A stretch of DNA of 64,000 bases from Bacillus massiliigorillae (GCF_000380245.2 NZ_HG428741.1:871435-935434), one strand, 5' to 3'. Counted from the stretch's first letter, positions 34,510 through 43,712 are shown. Program-made: numbers and translations. The notes: generated by a model not told the origin, from the letters alone.

Positions 34510-35784
34510 ATGGCAATAGTAAGTCTAACTTCTGAAAACCCATCGTTTTCATTTGTCATAAAGAAGAATCCAAATGCAGAGATGACATTGCGTGGTATAA
34601 GAAAAGGCATCGCCTGCGGATGGTATTCTGATGAACAAACCTATAATATTTATTTCAAAGATGGTGACAATGATATTTCATTTAAGCAATATCACCAAGA
34701 GTTCTATGAATACTTAAATCTTTCAAGATACAATACACCATTATTTCCTTTGAATGCTATTAATGAATTTTTTTCTCATCTTTTGAAAAAGAGTGACGAA
34801 CGAGATGTATCAGGATATATTCATACTTTTAGCGTCAATATGGTGTATATGCAAGGTGAAAGATACTTCCAGATTTTTAAGAGACATTTTCAAGGATTTC
34901 ATATTGAAGCAACACCAATTTGTCAAAATAACTATCAAATAAAAATTAGTACAAACCAAAGCTTACATAGTTTGCTTCAATACTCTATTTTATTTTTTCT
35001 CTTTTTAGCAATGATGGGCAAAGAGCATTTAGATGTGCCAGATGAATTAGCAAATAAGTATATTGATATTATGAATGAATTGAATAGTCCATATTTTATT
35101 CGCTATTTATTTGTGAAAAATGTTATTAAAGAGCGACGTCAATTTAAAAATCTTCGTCATAAATTAGAGCAATCTACAGAGGGGGTTTTGAAATTTCAAT
35201 ATGGAAGTACTGCTGACCAAAGAAAGCAAGCAATTGAACAAATGCTATCTTTCAACAAAGAAATAGTGGACATTGGTTGTGGTGAAGGAGCTTATGCTAT
35301 TCCATTTGCTCAAAAGCTGGAGCAATACGAATATCATGCTATTGATATTGACAAAGAGCTATTACATATTGTAAGAAAGAAAATGAAACGTAAAGGAATT
35401 AGCAATATTACAACATACTCTGCTTTGGATTCTTATTTACAAACTTATGATAGTAAGAAAGTTGATGTGTTATTAACGGAAGTCGTTGAACATATGCAAT
35501 TGGAGGAAGCTCGGGCAATGGTTCAACAAGTACTTAAAAGGATCACTTTTGATTGTTTTATTTTAACCACTCCAAATCGTGAATTTAATACATATTATGA
35601 ATTAGAAGGCTTCCGACATGAGGATCATAAGTGGGAAATGACAACTGTTGAATTCCAACAATGGATTAAAGATATAGTAGGAGAATATAACGTAGAACTG
35701 TCATTTCTGGAAATTGGTGATAGTGTCAACGGTATTCATACAACTCAAGGTGTTGTCATTAAGAAAGTAGGTGATTCACAATGA
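34510..35784 (+). CDS. hen1: bacterial Hen1, 3'-terminal RNA ribose 2'-O-methyltransferase
   Basis: 424 residues. The N-terminal half is the ligase-activating domain of bacterial Hen1. The C-terminal half is a SAM methyltransferase with VDIGCGEGAYA (253-263), the metal site EVVEH (Glu324, Glu327, His328) and RHEDHKWEMT (370-379) providing a further His. All ligands expected from characterised Hen1 are present. It methylates the 2'-OH at the 3' end of damaged RNA before ligation, so the repaired RNA resists re-cutting. It overlaps pnkp by ATGA. Confidence 0.95.
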   Translation: MAIVSLTSENPSFSFVIKKNPNAEMTLRGIRKGIACGWYSDEQTYNIYFKDGDNDISFKQYHQEFYEYLNLSRYNTPLFPLNAINEFFSHLLKKSDERDVSGYIHTFSVNMVYMQGERYFQIFKRHFQGFHIEATPICQNNYQIKISTNQSLHSLLQYSILFFLFLAMMGKEHLDVPDELANKYIDIMNELNSPYFIRYLFVKNVIKERRQFKNLRHKLEQSTEGVLKFQYGSTADQRKQAIEQMLSFNKEIVDIGCGEGAYAIPFAQKLEQYEYHAIDIDKELLHIVRKKMKRKGISNITTYSALDSYLQTYDSKKVDVLLTEVVEHMQLEEARAMVQQVLKRITFDCFILTTPNREFNTYYELEGFRHEDHKWEMTTVEFQQWIKDIVGEYNVELSFLEIGDSVNGIHTTQGVVIKKVGDSQ

Positions 35785-38363
35785 TGATTACAACGAATAT
35801 GCATACTATTTTTCTTATGGTAGGTGCATCCGAATCGGGTAAAACGACTTTTGCTAAAGAGATATTAATGCCACAATTACAAATGGAGCATGAAAATAAG
35901 AATTATCGAAGCAATGTACAGTATATCTCTTCAGATGAAATAAGACAGCAATTATTAGGGTACAACTATCACAAACATAGTCAAATTATGCTGGAAAGTA
36001 GTAAGCAAGCCTTTGAATTATTATTCCAAAGATTACGAGCTGTAACAGCATTTCCTATTAATGCTGACTTTGTCATTGTGGATACGACAGGTTTGTCTGA
36101 TGACTTCAGAGAAGAAGTAAGACAAGTTGCACTTGAGCATCATTATAATATTGAAGTGATCCTTTTTGACTATGACGATTATAAAGATTATTTCTCAACA
36201 AATTGTGATAAGAAAATTGTAGAGAACCATGTTCAAAGGTTGAAACGTGACGTGATGAAGAGTTTAACAAGAAAGAAATATAATGCTGTTCATCGTATTA
36301 AAGCAAAGGATTTCTATAATTGGGATCGACGTGAAGCGAACCCTTTATACACGGTGGACATTCGTAATTGGGAACAATATGCTTTTCATTTATTGGATCA
36401 TGATTATCGTTATATTGTTATTGGTGATGTGCATGAGAGCATCGATGATTTAAAAGCGTTATTAGTACACTATGGATATGTAATTGATGGACAGACGTTG
36501 CATGGAACGGAAAAAACAAAGCAGTATCGAATTATTCTTAATGGAGATTGGATTGATAAAGGTCGCCGTACGAAAGAGACGATTGATTTTATTTATCATA
36601 ATCAAGAGCATTTTTTATTAGTAAAAGGAAATCACGAAAACTTTGTTTATAAATATTTAAAGGGTCAATTGAAAGGAAATATGGTCGGCCAAGAAACGAT
36701 TGAAAAGTATTTTACAAGTATTGAAGTTCTAGAAGATGATGAAGAATTAAAGAAACTGTTTTATTCTTTAGTTGAGAATTCAAGAGAGTTTTATCGATAT
36801 ATTGGTATCGATCGATCATCCTATTATGCAACTCACGCTCCTTGTGAGAATAAATATATAGGTAAAGTGGATGCTACTTCATTACGAGAGCAACGAAACT
36901 TTAGAGTAAATCGAGATGAAGCTCTTGAGCCACAATTACAATTTATGAAAGAAGAATCGTCATCCAATGCTCCATACCATATATATGGTCATGTTGCCTG
37001 TAAAGAAATAGTAACCATAAATAATAAAATCAATCTTGATACAGGATGCGCAGATGGTAATAAGCTATCTTCTGTTATGATTCGTTACAACAGACCTGTA
37101 TTTAAACAAGTAAAATCAAAGCAAGCTATTAGAAAAGAGCTTCCTTTATTATTTGCTAAAAAAGAGAATGTAGCGATTGAAACTTTAGATGCAAATGATC
37201 AAAGAAGATTAGAGTATATATTAAAGAATAAAGTCAATTATATATCGGGTACGATGTCTCCGGCCGATAAGGATGAAGAAAATGATGTTTTGGAATCATT
37301 GCAAAAAGGATTGCGTTATTTTAAAAAGAAAGGCATAGAGCAAGTCGTTTTGCAGCCGAAATATATGGGATCACGTTGCAATGTCTATTTACATCAAGAT
37401 TTAGAACAAAGTTATGCGGTTAGTAGAAACGGATATAGAATCAATAATATTGATATAACACAAGCTTTGCAGGAGCAACATAATAAATTTATTTCATATA
37501 TGCAGGAGCAAAATATTGAACTAATGTTGTTAGACTGTGAGTTAATGCCGTGGCGTGCTTTAGGCGAGGGTTTAATTGAAGAACAATTTAATAGCTATAG
37601 TAAAGCTATTGATACAGAAATTTCTTTTCTACAAAACACTGGTTTTGAGATGAAGTGGCAAGAATTATCTACAAGTTATCATAACAGTCATTTTGAGCAA
37701 GATTCTAAAGAGTTATCGAAAAAAGAACTTGTAAAAAAATATGGACCTATGTATCAAACGTATAAAAACATGAAGGACTTTCAGTATGTAGCTTTAGAAG
37801 AACAAGTACATTCATTAACAACTTTTAATGAACAGTTGGATTACTATGCTAAAAAAGGTCAGGTTACATTAAAGCCATTTACTATTTTAAAGATAGTTAA
37901 ACAGGATGGCAGTGAAGAAAGACCGTTTTTAAAAGCTTCAGAAATGTTCTCCTTTGTTAGTAATGATGATTTTCATATAGTTGATTTCAAGGATGAGCAC
38001 TATTATGAGAAAGCTCTACAATTCTTCAAAACGTTAACGGTAGACCGTCATATGGAAGGTGTTGTTATCAAGCCTGAAGCTATGAAGAACGGTGTAGTTC
38101 CATTTTTAAAAGTGCGTAATGAAAACTATTTAACTTTAGTGTACGGATATGATTACAAATTACCGCATAAATATAGTAAGTTAATTAAACAAAAAAACAC
38201 GGCAGTTAAATTACGAACTTCATTAAAAGAGTACGCATTAGCAGAGGAAATGCTGTCGTATAAATGGAGTGAGATTAGTGTAGATAACACAGCCTATAAG
38301 CAGGTTGTGGCAAATATGCTTTTTGAAACGAAAAAGGAAAAAGAAATTGATCCAAGGCTGTAA
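35781..38363 (+). CDS. pnkp: polynucleotide kinase-phosphatase-ligase of the Hen1 RNA repair system
   Basis: 860 residues with three enzyme modules. The 5'-kinase has P-loop GASESGKT (15-22). The 2',3'-phosphatase is of the binuclear metallophosphoesterase type, with GDVHE (215-219), NGDWIDKGRR (254-263) and GNHENF (283-288). The adenylyltransferase has the nucleotidyl lysine in QPKYMGSR (Lys527) and later motifs LDCEL, GVVIKPE and FLKVRNE. Length and order match Clostridium thermocellum Pnkp. Alone it heals ends and can adenylylate itself; full ligation needs the Hen1 N-terminal domain. No frameshift or missing catalytic residue was seen. Confidence 0.95.
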   Translation: MMITTNMHTIFLMVGASESGKTTFAKEILMPQLQMEHENKNYRSNVQYISSDEIRQQLLGYNYHKHSQIMLESSKQAFELLFQRLRAVTAFPINADFVIVDTTGLSDDFREEVRQVALEHHYNIEVILFDYDDYKDYFSTNCDKKIVENHVQRLKRDVMKSLTRKKYNAVHRIKAKDFYNWDRREANPLYTVDIRNWEQYAFHLLDHDYRYIVIGDVHESIDDLKALLVHYGYVIDGQTLHGTEKTKQYRIILNGDWIDKGRRTKETIDFIYHNQEHFLLVKGNHENFVYKYLKGQLKGNMVGQETIEKYFTSIEVLEDDEELKKLFYSLVENSREFYRYIGIDRSSYYATHAPCENKYIGKVDATSLREQRNFRVNRDEALEPQLQFMKEESSSNAPYHIYGHVACKEIVTINNKINLDTGCADGNKLSSVMIRYNRPVFKQVKSKQAIRKELPLLFAKKENVAIETLDANDQRRLEYILKNKVNYISGTMSPADKDEENDVLESLQKGLRYFKKKGIEQVVLQPKYMGSRCNVYLHQDLEQSYAVSRNGYRINNIDITQALQEQHNKFISYMQEQNIELMLLDCELMPWRALGEGLIEEQFNSYSKAIDTEISFLQNTGFEMKWQELSTSYHNSHFEQDSKELSKKELVKKYGPMYQTYKNMKDFQYVALEEQVHSLTTFNEQLDYYAKKGQVTLKPFTILKIVKQDGSEERPFLKASEMFSFVSNDDFHIVDFKDEHYYEKALQFFKTLTVDRHMEGVVIKPEAMKNGVVPFLKVRNENYLTLVYGYDYKLPHKYSKLIKQKNTAVKLRTSLKEYALAEEMLSYKWSEISVDNTAYKQVVANMLFETKKEKEIDPRL

Positions 38364-38370
38364 GAGAGAG

Positions 38371-38393
38371 GGGTGAGCATGAGATGCTCACCC
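38371..38393. terminator. hairpin between pnkp and the convergent MFS gene
   Basis: GGGTGAGCAT-GAG-ATGCTCACCC, a perfect 10-bp stem, 7 bp after the pnkp stop. Weak T run. Confidence 0.75.
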
Positions 38394-38410
38394 TTAATTT
38401 GTGCATATTT

Positions 38411-39589
38411 CTATGTTTTTGTAATTAATGCAGCTTGTTTTTGACGAGAAGTATACCATTTCCCAGTCAATAATATAATGATTGACATTACCTCTAAACC
38501 ACCAGCTAATAATAAAGCCAATTTAAAATTGCCTGTGTATGAAGCGAGGCTCCCACCGATTGTTGGGCCTATCATTTGGAAGAAGGCGTAAACGGAAGTG
38601 ATAATCCCAATAACTTTATGACTATTCGTAGGAGATAATTGTCGAGCATATGCTGTACTCATTGTAGTAATTCCCATGAAGGTTAAACCGAATAGAATGG
38701 CAGCCACGAAAATACTTAATATGGATTGTGAGAAAACAGGTAATACTACACCGATGATTTGTAGTACGAAAGCAAAGCAAAGGGTATAAACGGCATTGTG
38801 TTTATTCATAATGGAAATCCATAAGAAAGTGGATGGAATTGCTGCTATACCTACTAAAACCCATGTGTACGATGAGAAAGATTGCAGAGAAGGAATACTA
38901 TGAACAATTTCCACAATAAATGTTGCGGTCACAATGTACCCGAAGCCCTGTAAGCCATAAGCGATAATGAGCCATGGAAGGTATCTATTCAATGTTCCTT
39001 GATTATCTACAATCCTTTCTGAATGCTTAATAGGTTGCAAGCTTTTCCAAAGAAAAATGGCGATAGCTCCCAATAAAATTGTAAGAAGTCCTAAGCCAAT
39101 CCATGTTCCTTTCCAAGCGAAGAAAGTGTGTAAGAGTGGTACAGAAAGACCTGAGATTACAATACCTATTCCTACTCCACTATAGATAAGACCAGACCAA
39201 TGTGCGAGCTTTTTTGAGGCTAAATAATCTAGCATAATACTTGAAGTTAAAACAAAAATGAAGCCGCTCGAAATACCAGCCAAAAATCGAAGAATAAACC
39301 AGATTACAAGATTATCAGTCATGCCCATAAATAAAATAGAAAAAATATTAATAATGATACTCCATAACAATATATGTTTCTTGTTACCTCGAATAATTCC
39401 AGCTAGTAATGCGCCAGCTAAATAGCCAATATAATTACTTGAAGCGAGATAACCTGCAGTACTCGCAGAGAATCCAATCGCATCTTTCATTAAAGGAAGT
39501 ATAGGTGTGTAAGCAAACCGACTTATCCCCATCGCGATAATTAGAAACAATATTCCACCTATGATATATGAAAATGATTGTTTATTCAT
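38411..39589 (-). CDS. MFS transporter, YbfB/YjiJ family
   Basis: 392 residues with 12 predicted membrane segments. The N-terminal GISRFAYTPILPLM and GYLASSNYIGYLAGAL segments are typical of the YbfB/YjiJ group of the major facilitator superfamily. The substrate is unknown. It starts with ATG behind AAAAGGAGAG. A LysR gene diverges from it, 109 bp away, and is its likely regulator. Confidence 0.88.
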   Translation of the reverse strand: MNKQSFSYIIGGILFLIIAMGISRFAYTPILPLMKDAIGFSASTAGYLASSNYIGYLAGALLAGIIRGNKKHILLWSIIINIFSILFMGMTDNLVIWFILRFLAGISSGFIFVLTSSIMLDYLASKKLAHWSGLIYSGVGIGIVISGLSVPLLHTFFAWKGTWIGLGLLTILLGAIAIFLWKSLQPIKHSERIVDNQGTLNRYLPWLIIAYGLQGFGYIVTATFIVEIVHSIPSLQSFSSYTWVLVGIAAIPSTFLWISIMNKHNAVYTLCFAFVLQIIGVVLPVFSQSILSIFVAAILFGLTFMGITTMSTAYARQLSPTNSHKVIGIITSVYAFFQMIGPTIGGSLASYTGNFKLALLLAGGLEVMSIIILLTGKWYTSRQKQAALITKT

Positions 39590-39635
39590 GGAAAATCTCT
39601 CCTTTTCTTAAGATTGATTATAAAGTAAACTGAAT

Positions 39636-39647
39636 ATTATGGATAAT
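39636..39647. promoter_or_regulatory. candidate LysR operator in the MFS/LysR gap
   Basis: ATTAT-GG-ATAAT lies midway between the divergent starts. Short dyad; the T-N11-A pattern is only approximate. Confidence 0.35.
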
Positions 39648-39698
39648 GAATGATTATGAAAGAACCTATCACTATTATTGATAGCAGGCGGTGGGAAG

Positions 39699-40553
39699 AT
39701 GGATTTTTCAAGTTTAGAGGTGTTTCGAACAGTAGCGAAGGAAGGAAGTATTTCAAAGGCGGCTAAAGCATTACAATATGTGCAATCAAACGTTACGACA
39801 AAAATTAAAGCGCTTGAAGAGGAATTAGAAACTGTGCTATTTCATCGACATAGCCGAGGCGTTACATTAACATCATCTGGTCTAACCTTATTAAACTACG
39901 CGGAACAAATTCATTTTCTTATGCATGAAGCAAGGAAGGCTGTGCAGAATTGTGATATTCCACAAGGTTCTGTTAGTATTGGTTCAATGGAAACGACAGC
40001 TGCAGTCAGATTGCCGAGTATATTAGCAAGTTATTCTCGTGAGTATCCTAATGTAGAGATTTTATTAGAAACAGGAACAACTGCTCAAATGATTGAGAGT
40101 GTATTATCGTATGAGTTAGAAGGGGCATTTATTGGTGGAAATGTACAACATCCTGATTTAATGGCTATTCCATATGTAGAAGAAGAGCTTGTGCTTGTTT
40201 CCGCTGCTCATTGTGAAGCGATTGATTATGAAAATACGAAGCTACTTGTTTTTCGAAATGGATGTACATATCGTACTAAGCTTGAAAAATGGTGTCTAGA
40301 TCATGGCTTAGTTTCATCAAGAATTATGGAGTTTGGATCGTTAGATGCTATTATCGGCTGTGTGTCAGCGGGAATGGGTATATCTCTTGTTCCGTATTCT
40401 GTTGTATCAGATAAACTTGCTACTGGAGAGTTACGTGGTATTCACTTACCTAAGGAGTATGCTTGTGTTACAACAAATTTCATTCATCGAAGAGACTTAT
40501 TTAAAACAACAGCATTTCTTAAACTTTTAGAAAAATGCGAAATAATGAAATGA
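39699..40553 (+). CDS. LysR-family transcriptional regulator
   Basis: 284 residues with an N-terminal winged HTH (SISKAAKALQYVQSNVTTKIKALE) and a LysR substrate-binding domain. The ATG at 39699 follows GGCGGTGGGAAG; the TTG at 39678 adds only seven non-conserved residues. It probably controls the divergent YbfB/YjiJ transporter gene. The resemblance is to the CysL/YwfK group in general layout only; the inducer is unknown. Confidence 0.9.
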   Translation: MDFSSLEVFRTVAKEGSISKAAKALQYVQSNVTTKIKALEEELETVLFHRHSRGVTLTSSGLTLLNYAEQIHFLMHEARKAVQNCDIPQGSVSIGSMETTAAVRLPSILASYSREYPNVEILLETGTTAQMIESVLSYELEGAFIGGNVQHPDLMAIPYVEEELVLVSAAHCEAIDYENTKLLVFRNGCTYRTKLEKWCLDHGLVSSRIMEFGSLDAIIGCVSAGMGISLVPYSVVSDKLATGELRGIHLPKEYACVTTNFIHRRDLFKTTAFLKLLEKCEIMK

Positions 40554-40566
40554 GAGTAGTTGTTAC

Positions 40567-40620
40567 AAAAAAACGAGCCCAAAATTGAGTAATAGATACT
40601 CATTTTAGGCTCGTTTTTTT
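40567..40620. terminator. bidirectional terminator between lysR and the TlpA gene
   Basis: AAAAAACGAGCC..AAATTGAGTA / TACTCATTTT..GGCTCGTTTTTT. Both strands end in a T run. Confidence 0.92.
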
Positions 40621-41191
40621 ATAATTTACTTAAATATTTTTGTATGGTTTCCTCATCCATTGGTCCAACAACCTTTTGCTGAATTTTTCCTTTTTCATCA
40701 ATGAACAGGCTTGTTGGAATGGTCATTATTTGGTAGGTGCTTCCAACAGCTCCTTGTTCATCTAGAAGAATAGGGAATGTAAGTTTATAATCATTAGCAA
40801 AATTATGAACCGTTTCAATGCCTTTATCTTGATTTGTTAAATTTACGGCAATTAGAGTAACATCTTTGTCTTTATTTTTTTCATAAAAGTTCTGCATATG
40901 TGGCATTTCAGCTTTACATGGAGGGCACCAAGTTGCCCAGAAATTTAAAATGACTTTTTGACCTCGTAAGTCAGATAATTTTATGGCTTTCCCATCTAAA
41001 GTATTTAGAGTAAAGTCAGGAGCCATTTGTCCTTGTTCATTTCCAATTTTAGCAGATGGTGTTGATGATACTTCAGCGGTTGAGTCTTTTTCTGTTACTT
41101 CTTTGTTCTTACCATTATGTTGCCATATGTTAATCCCAATCAATAATATGAAAGCAACGAGAATAAGTGTATTAAATATTTTTCTTTTCAC
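40619..41191 (-). CDS. TlpA/ResA-type membrane-anchored thiol-disulfide oxidoreductase
   Basis: 190 residues from the GTG at 41191, which has GGAGG 10 bp upstream; a longer frame to 41248 would overlap the previous gene. An N-terminal anchor (IFNTLILVAFILLIGINIW) exposes a thioredoxin-fold domain outside the membrane. The active site is FWATWCPPCKAEMPHMQ, and the cis-Pro region is TIPTSLFID. ResA-like proteins reduce disulfides for cytochrome c maturation or related thiol work. It is paired with the membrane protein gene 2 bp upstream, which may supply reductant or use it. Confidence 0.87.
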   Translation of the reverse strand: MKRKIFNTLILVAFILLIGINIWQHNGKNKEVTEKDSTAEVSSTPSAKIGNEQGQMAPDFTLNTLDGKAIKLSDLRGQKVILNFWATWCPPCKAEMPHMQNFYEKNKDKDVTLIAVNLTNQDKGIETVHNFANDYKLTFPILLDEQGAVGSTYQIMTIPTSLFIDEKGKIQQKVVGPMDEETIQKYLSKL

Positions 41192-41193
41192 GA

Positions 41194-41796
41194 TTATTGT
41201 TCCTCCACTTTCAATGTCTTTAATACGAATAGGGCGACTCCTAAGCAAAGCATCAAAATATCGGTAGTCGACAGTCCGTTAAAAAAGCTTAATAAAATAG
41301 CCTGTACTAAAATGAAAAAAATAAACATTTGATTTTCATGCGCAAGCTTTACTTTCATATAAATCCATATGTATGCACTTAAAATAAGTATTTGAATGAA
41401 AGCAGCTATGTAATGGCTTGCAAAAGCTTGCTGAATCATTGAATAGATGGTGATGAAAAGGAAATAAGCTGGAACTATGTCAATACTTAGCATATGTGTT
41501 TTTTTGTTCGTAATCCTCATCATATATAGCGCTAAACCTAAGATTGCAAATATTTGTCCCTTCCAGCCTCCATCAAAATAAACAATGGATAGAGGTGTTT
41601 TCATAAATAAATCATATTGAAAAATAATATAGCTTCCTTTATAGATGATTATATAAATTATAATCGCATTGAAATACCAATCACCTATGCTTTTCTTCAT
41701 AATGACTTTGTACATGAAGGAAACAGCAAAAATAGTAATAAAGAAAGTTAGTAACTCAACTTGTAAAGTGAAATTTCCGATTGTTATAGCATTCAA
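41194..41796 (-). CDS. polytopic membrane protein, distantly Lgt-like, paired with TlpA
   Basis: 200 residues, about six to seven membrane segments. The start is TTG at 41796 with AAGGAG 7 bp upstream. The middle (YIIFQYDLFMKTPLSIVYFDGGWKGQIFA in part) recalls the prolipoprotein diacylglyceryl transferase pattern of PL.I...GG, but the protein is about 70 residues shorter than Lgt and the His-Gly and Arg-containing catalytic parts are not seen. Probably not a lipoprotein transferase. Coupling to a TlpA gene suggests it passes electrons, or anchors a thiol relay. Function unknown. Confidence 0.6.
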   Translation of the reverse strand: MNAITIGNFTLQVELLTFFITIFAVSFMYKVIMKKSIGDWYFNAIIIYIIIYKGSYIIFQYDLFMKTPLSIVYFDGGWKGQIFAILGLALYMMRITNKKTHMLSIDIVPAYFLFITIYSMIQQAFASHYIAAFIQILILSAYIWIYMKVKLAHENQMFIFFILVQAILLSFFNGLSTTDILMLCLGVALFVLKTLKVEEQ

Positions 41797-41974
41797 AACA
41801 GATCTCCTTATGGCGTTATATGAAGAATATATAAAATGTATTCCCTACAACAAAAAGCGGTGGTAGAGAATACATTAAAAAATACCTAGTGTAGTATTAT
41901 TTTATAAAAAATTGAAACTGATAGAAAGTATTATGTTTTTGAATGAGTAATTTAAATCATGAGCGCAAAATATA

Positions 41975-42871
41975 TCATTTTTGGATAGCGTAAACATCCG
42001 CATCTTTCAATACTTCGATGATGGTGTGGGCTAAGATTTCTCCGGCAGTTTGTGGCGCAGTCTTACCCGGTAGGCCAAGAGGCCAAAGTGCTTTAATATG
42101 ATGTTTGTTTGCAAATTCAAAGTCTGTACCACCTGGTTTTGAAGCGAGATCAATAATAAGTGAATTTTTATTCATGTTCGTAATCACTTCGGCGTTAAGT
42201 ACTAAAGAAGGAATTGTATTAATGCATACATCGTATTGAGAAACTTGTTCGAGTAATGTTTCTGCTGTAATTGGTGTATAGCCCATTTCTATTATGCGTG
42301 CTAGGTGGGCTGGTTTTCTTGCCATAACACTAACATTTGCGCCGATACTTGAGAAAATCCGTGCTATAGTAAACCCAATCCTTCCGAAACCTAACACTAA
42401 TACTTTGGATCCATGAATGGTTCTTGTTGTATGTTGTATAGCTAGCATTAATGCTCCTTCTGCTGTTGGAATGGAATTCAAAATAGCAATATCATCTCTT
42501 TCGAAGAGAGCAATCATTTTTCTTTTGTTAACTGAAAGTAATTCGGAAATAAAAGGCGTTTTCACTCCCGTTAAAATGAGACAATCCTCTTTTGTGGAAG
42601 AGAGGAAATCCTTTGAAATGATTAATTCATTGTTTGAATAGGATGCTTCTATTTTTCCGTTTATATCAATACCTGGTACAGGAAAAAGAATAACATCAGC
42701 TAAACTGAAATCCATTTCATCTAATTTCAGTCTCGTTATATTGTCAAAAGGAAGAGATATATTATCGAAGCCAATTAGAAACAATTTTGCCTCCAATGTA
42801 TAAAGCGTTTTAATGACTTCTATTTGTCTAGCATCTCCACCAATTAAAACAATCTTTAAGTCTTTTAACAT
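41975..42871 (-). CDS. dipicolinate synthase subunit A-like protein (SpoVFA/DpaA paralogue)
   Basis: 298 residues, close in length and sequence to SpoVFA. An N-terminal domain (LIGGDARQIEVIKTL) is followed by a Rossmann NAD(P) fold with VLVLGFGRIGFTIARIF and conserved blocks FERDDIAILNSIPTAEGALMLA (in part), INTIPSLVLN and DLASKPGGTDF. In sporulation SpoVFA acts with SpoVFB to make dipicolinic acid. No SpoVFB gene follows here, and the gene is not beside asd/dapG, so this looks like a second, stand-alone copy. The ATG at 42871 follows GAGGTG. Confidence 0.75.
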   Translation of the reverse strand: MLKDLKIVLIGGDARQIEVIKTLYTLEAKLFLIGFDNISLPFDNITRLKLDEMDFSLADVILFPVPGIDINGKIEASYSNNELIISKDFLSSTKEDCLILTGVKTPFISELLSVNKRKMIALFERDDIAILNSIPTAEGALMLAIQHTTRTIHGSKVLVLGFGRIGFTIARIFSSIGANVSVMARKPAHLARIIEMGYTPITAETLLEQVSQYDVCINTIPSLVLNAEVITNMNKNSLIIDLASKPGGTDFEFANKHHIKALWPLGLPGKTAPQTAGEILAHTIIEVLKDADVYAIQK

Positions 42872-43038
42872 TTTTTTCACCTCGGTAGTAATACATTAGT
42901 TTAAAATATGTATCTCTTTTGTTATGTAGCACTTTTAAAGAAAACGACTGCGCAAAAGATTGAATTTTAAAACTTTAAGAAAAGGTATTGCAAAATATAA
43001 TAAAACCATATATATTATTAATTGTCCTTAAGTTGTTA

Positions 43039-43076
43039 AATAAGTTACGAACTTACAAAGTTGTAAATAACTTATT
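43039..43076. repeat. inverted repeat upstream of the tRNA array
   Basis: AATAAGTTA ... TAACTTATT, a 9-bp stem with a 20-base loop. No T run follows. The 320-bp stretch 42881-43203 holds no gene. It also contains a small TTACC/GGTAA hairpin at about 43126-43137 and TATAAT-like sequences that may be the tRNA promoter. Confidence 0.4.
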
Positions 43077-43203
43077 GATAATATACAATATTGAACAGTT
43101 GGTCAAGTAGTTGGGGAGACCCTTTATTACCTCGGTAATACAGGTTTTAGTCCGTATTTTTGGAACTATCCATTATCAACTTTTAATTATAAGCTAAAAA
43201 AAT

Positions 43204-43279
43204 GGAGGATTAGCTCAGCTGGGAGAGCACCTGCCTTACAAGCAGGGGGTCGGCGGTTCGATCCCGTCATCCTCCACCA
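43204..43279 (+). tRNA. tRNA-Val (anticodon UAC)
   Basis: Acceptor GGAGGAT/ATCCTCC, anticodon loop CTTACAA, T-arm GGTTCGATCC, encoded CCA. First gene of a nine-tRNA array. Confidence 0.95.
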
Positions 43280-43289
43280 TATATATCGT

Positions 43290-43363
<74 letters not shown>

Positions 43364-43365
43364 TA

Positions 43366-43449
43366 AAGAAAAACCGTCACCGGTCCTTTTCAAAGTGAGT
43401 AGATTTCTTGAATTTATTTCTACCGCATGGCAGGTGTAAGGTTTTATAA
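43366..43449 (-). repeat. family B repeat, inverted deletion derivative between tRNA-fMet and tRNA-Asp
   Basis: Read on the minus strand it has the standard left end (CCTTACACCTGCCATGC) and the right end (GACCGGTGACGGTTTTTCTT) but only a short interior, 84 bp in all against about 170-196. It must be transcribed in antisense direction within the tRNA precursor. Confidence 0.75.
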
Positions 43450-43451
43450 AT

Positions 43452-43528
43452 GGTCCGGTAGTTCAGCTGGTTAGAATGCCTGCCTGTCACGCAGGAGGTC
43501 GCGGGTTCGAGTCCCGTCCGGACCGCCA
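43452..43528 (+). tRNA. tRNA-Asp (anticodon GUC)
   Basis: Acceptor GGTCCGG/CCGGACC, anticodon loop CTGTCAC, discriminator G, encoded CCA. Confidence 0.95.
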
Positions 43529-43536
43529 TTTATTTT

Positions 43537-43612
<76 letters not shown>

Positions 43613-43628
43613 TTTGTATTATTAGCCT

Positions 43629-43712
43629 GGAGGGGTAGCGAAGTGGCTAAACGCGGCGGACTGTAAATCCGCTCCTTAGGGTTCGGCAGTTCGAATCTGC
43701 CCCCCTCCACCA
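43629..43712 (+). tRNA. tRNA-Tyr (anticodon GUA)
   Basis: Class II tRNA with long variable arm, acceptor GGAGGGG/CCCCTCC, anticodon loop CTGTAAA, encoded CCA. Confidence 0.94.

Noticed and set aside
42881..43203. possible small gene or rRNA fragment before the tRNA array
   Set aside because: No frame with a ribosome site and no 23S/5S similarity that I could recognise; only short inverted repeats.
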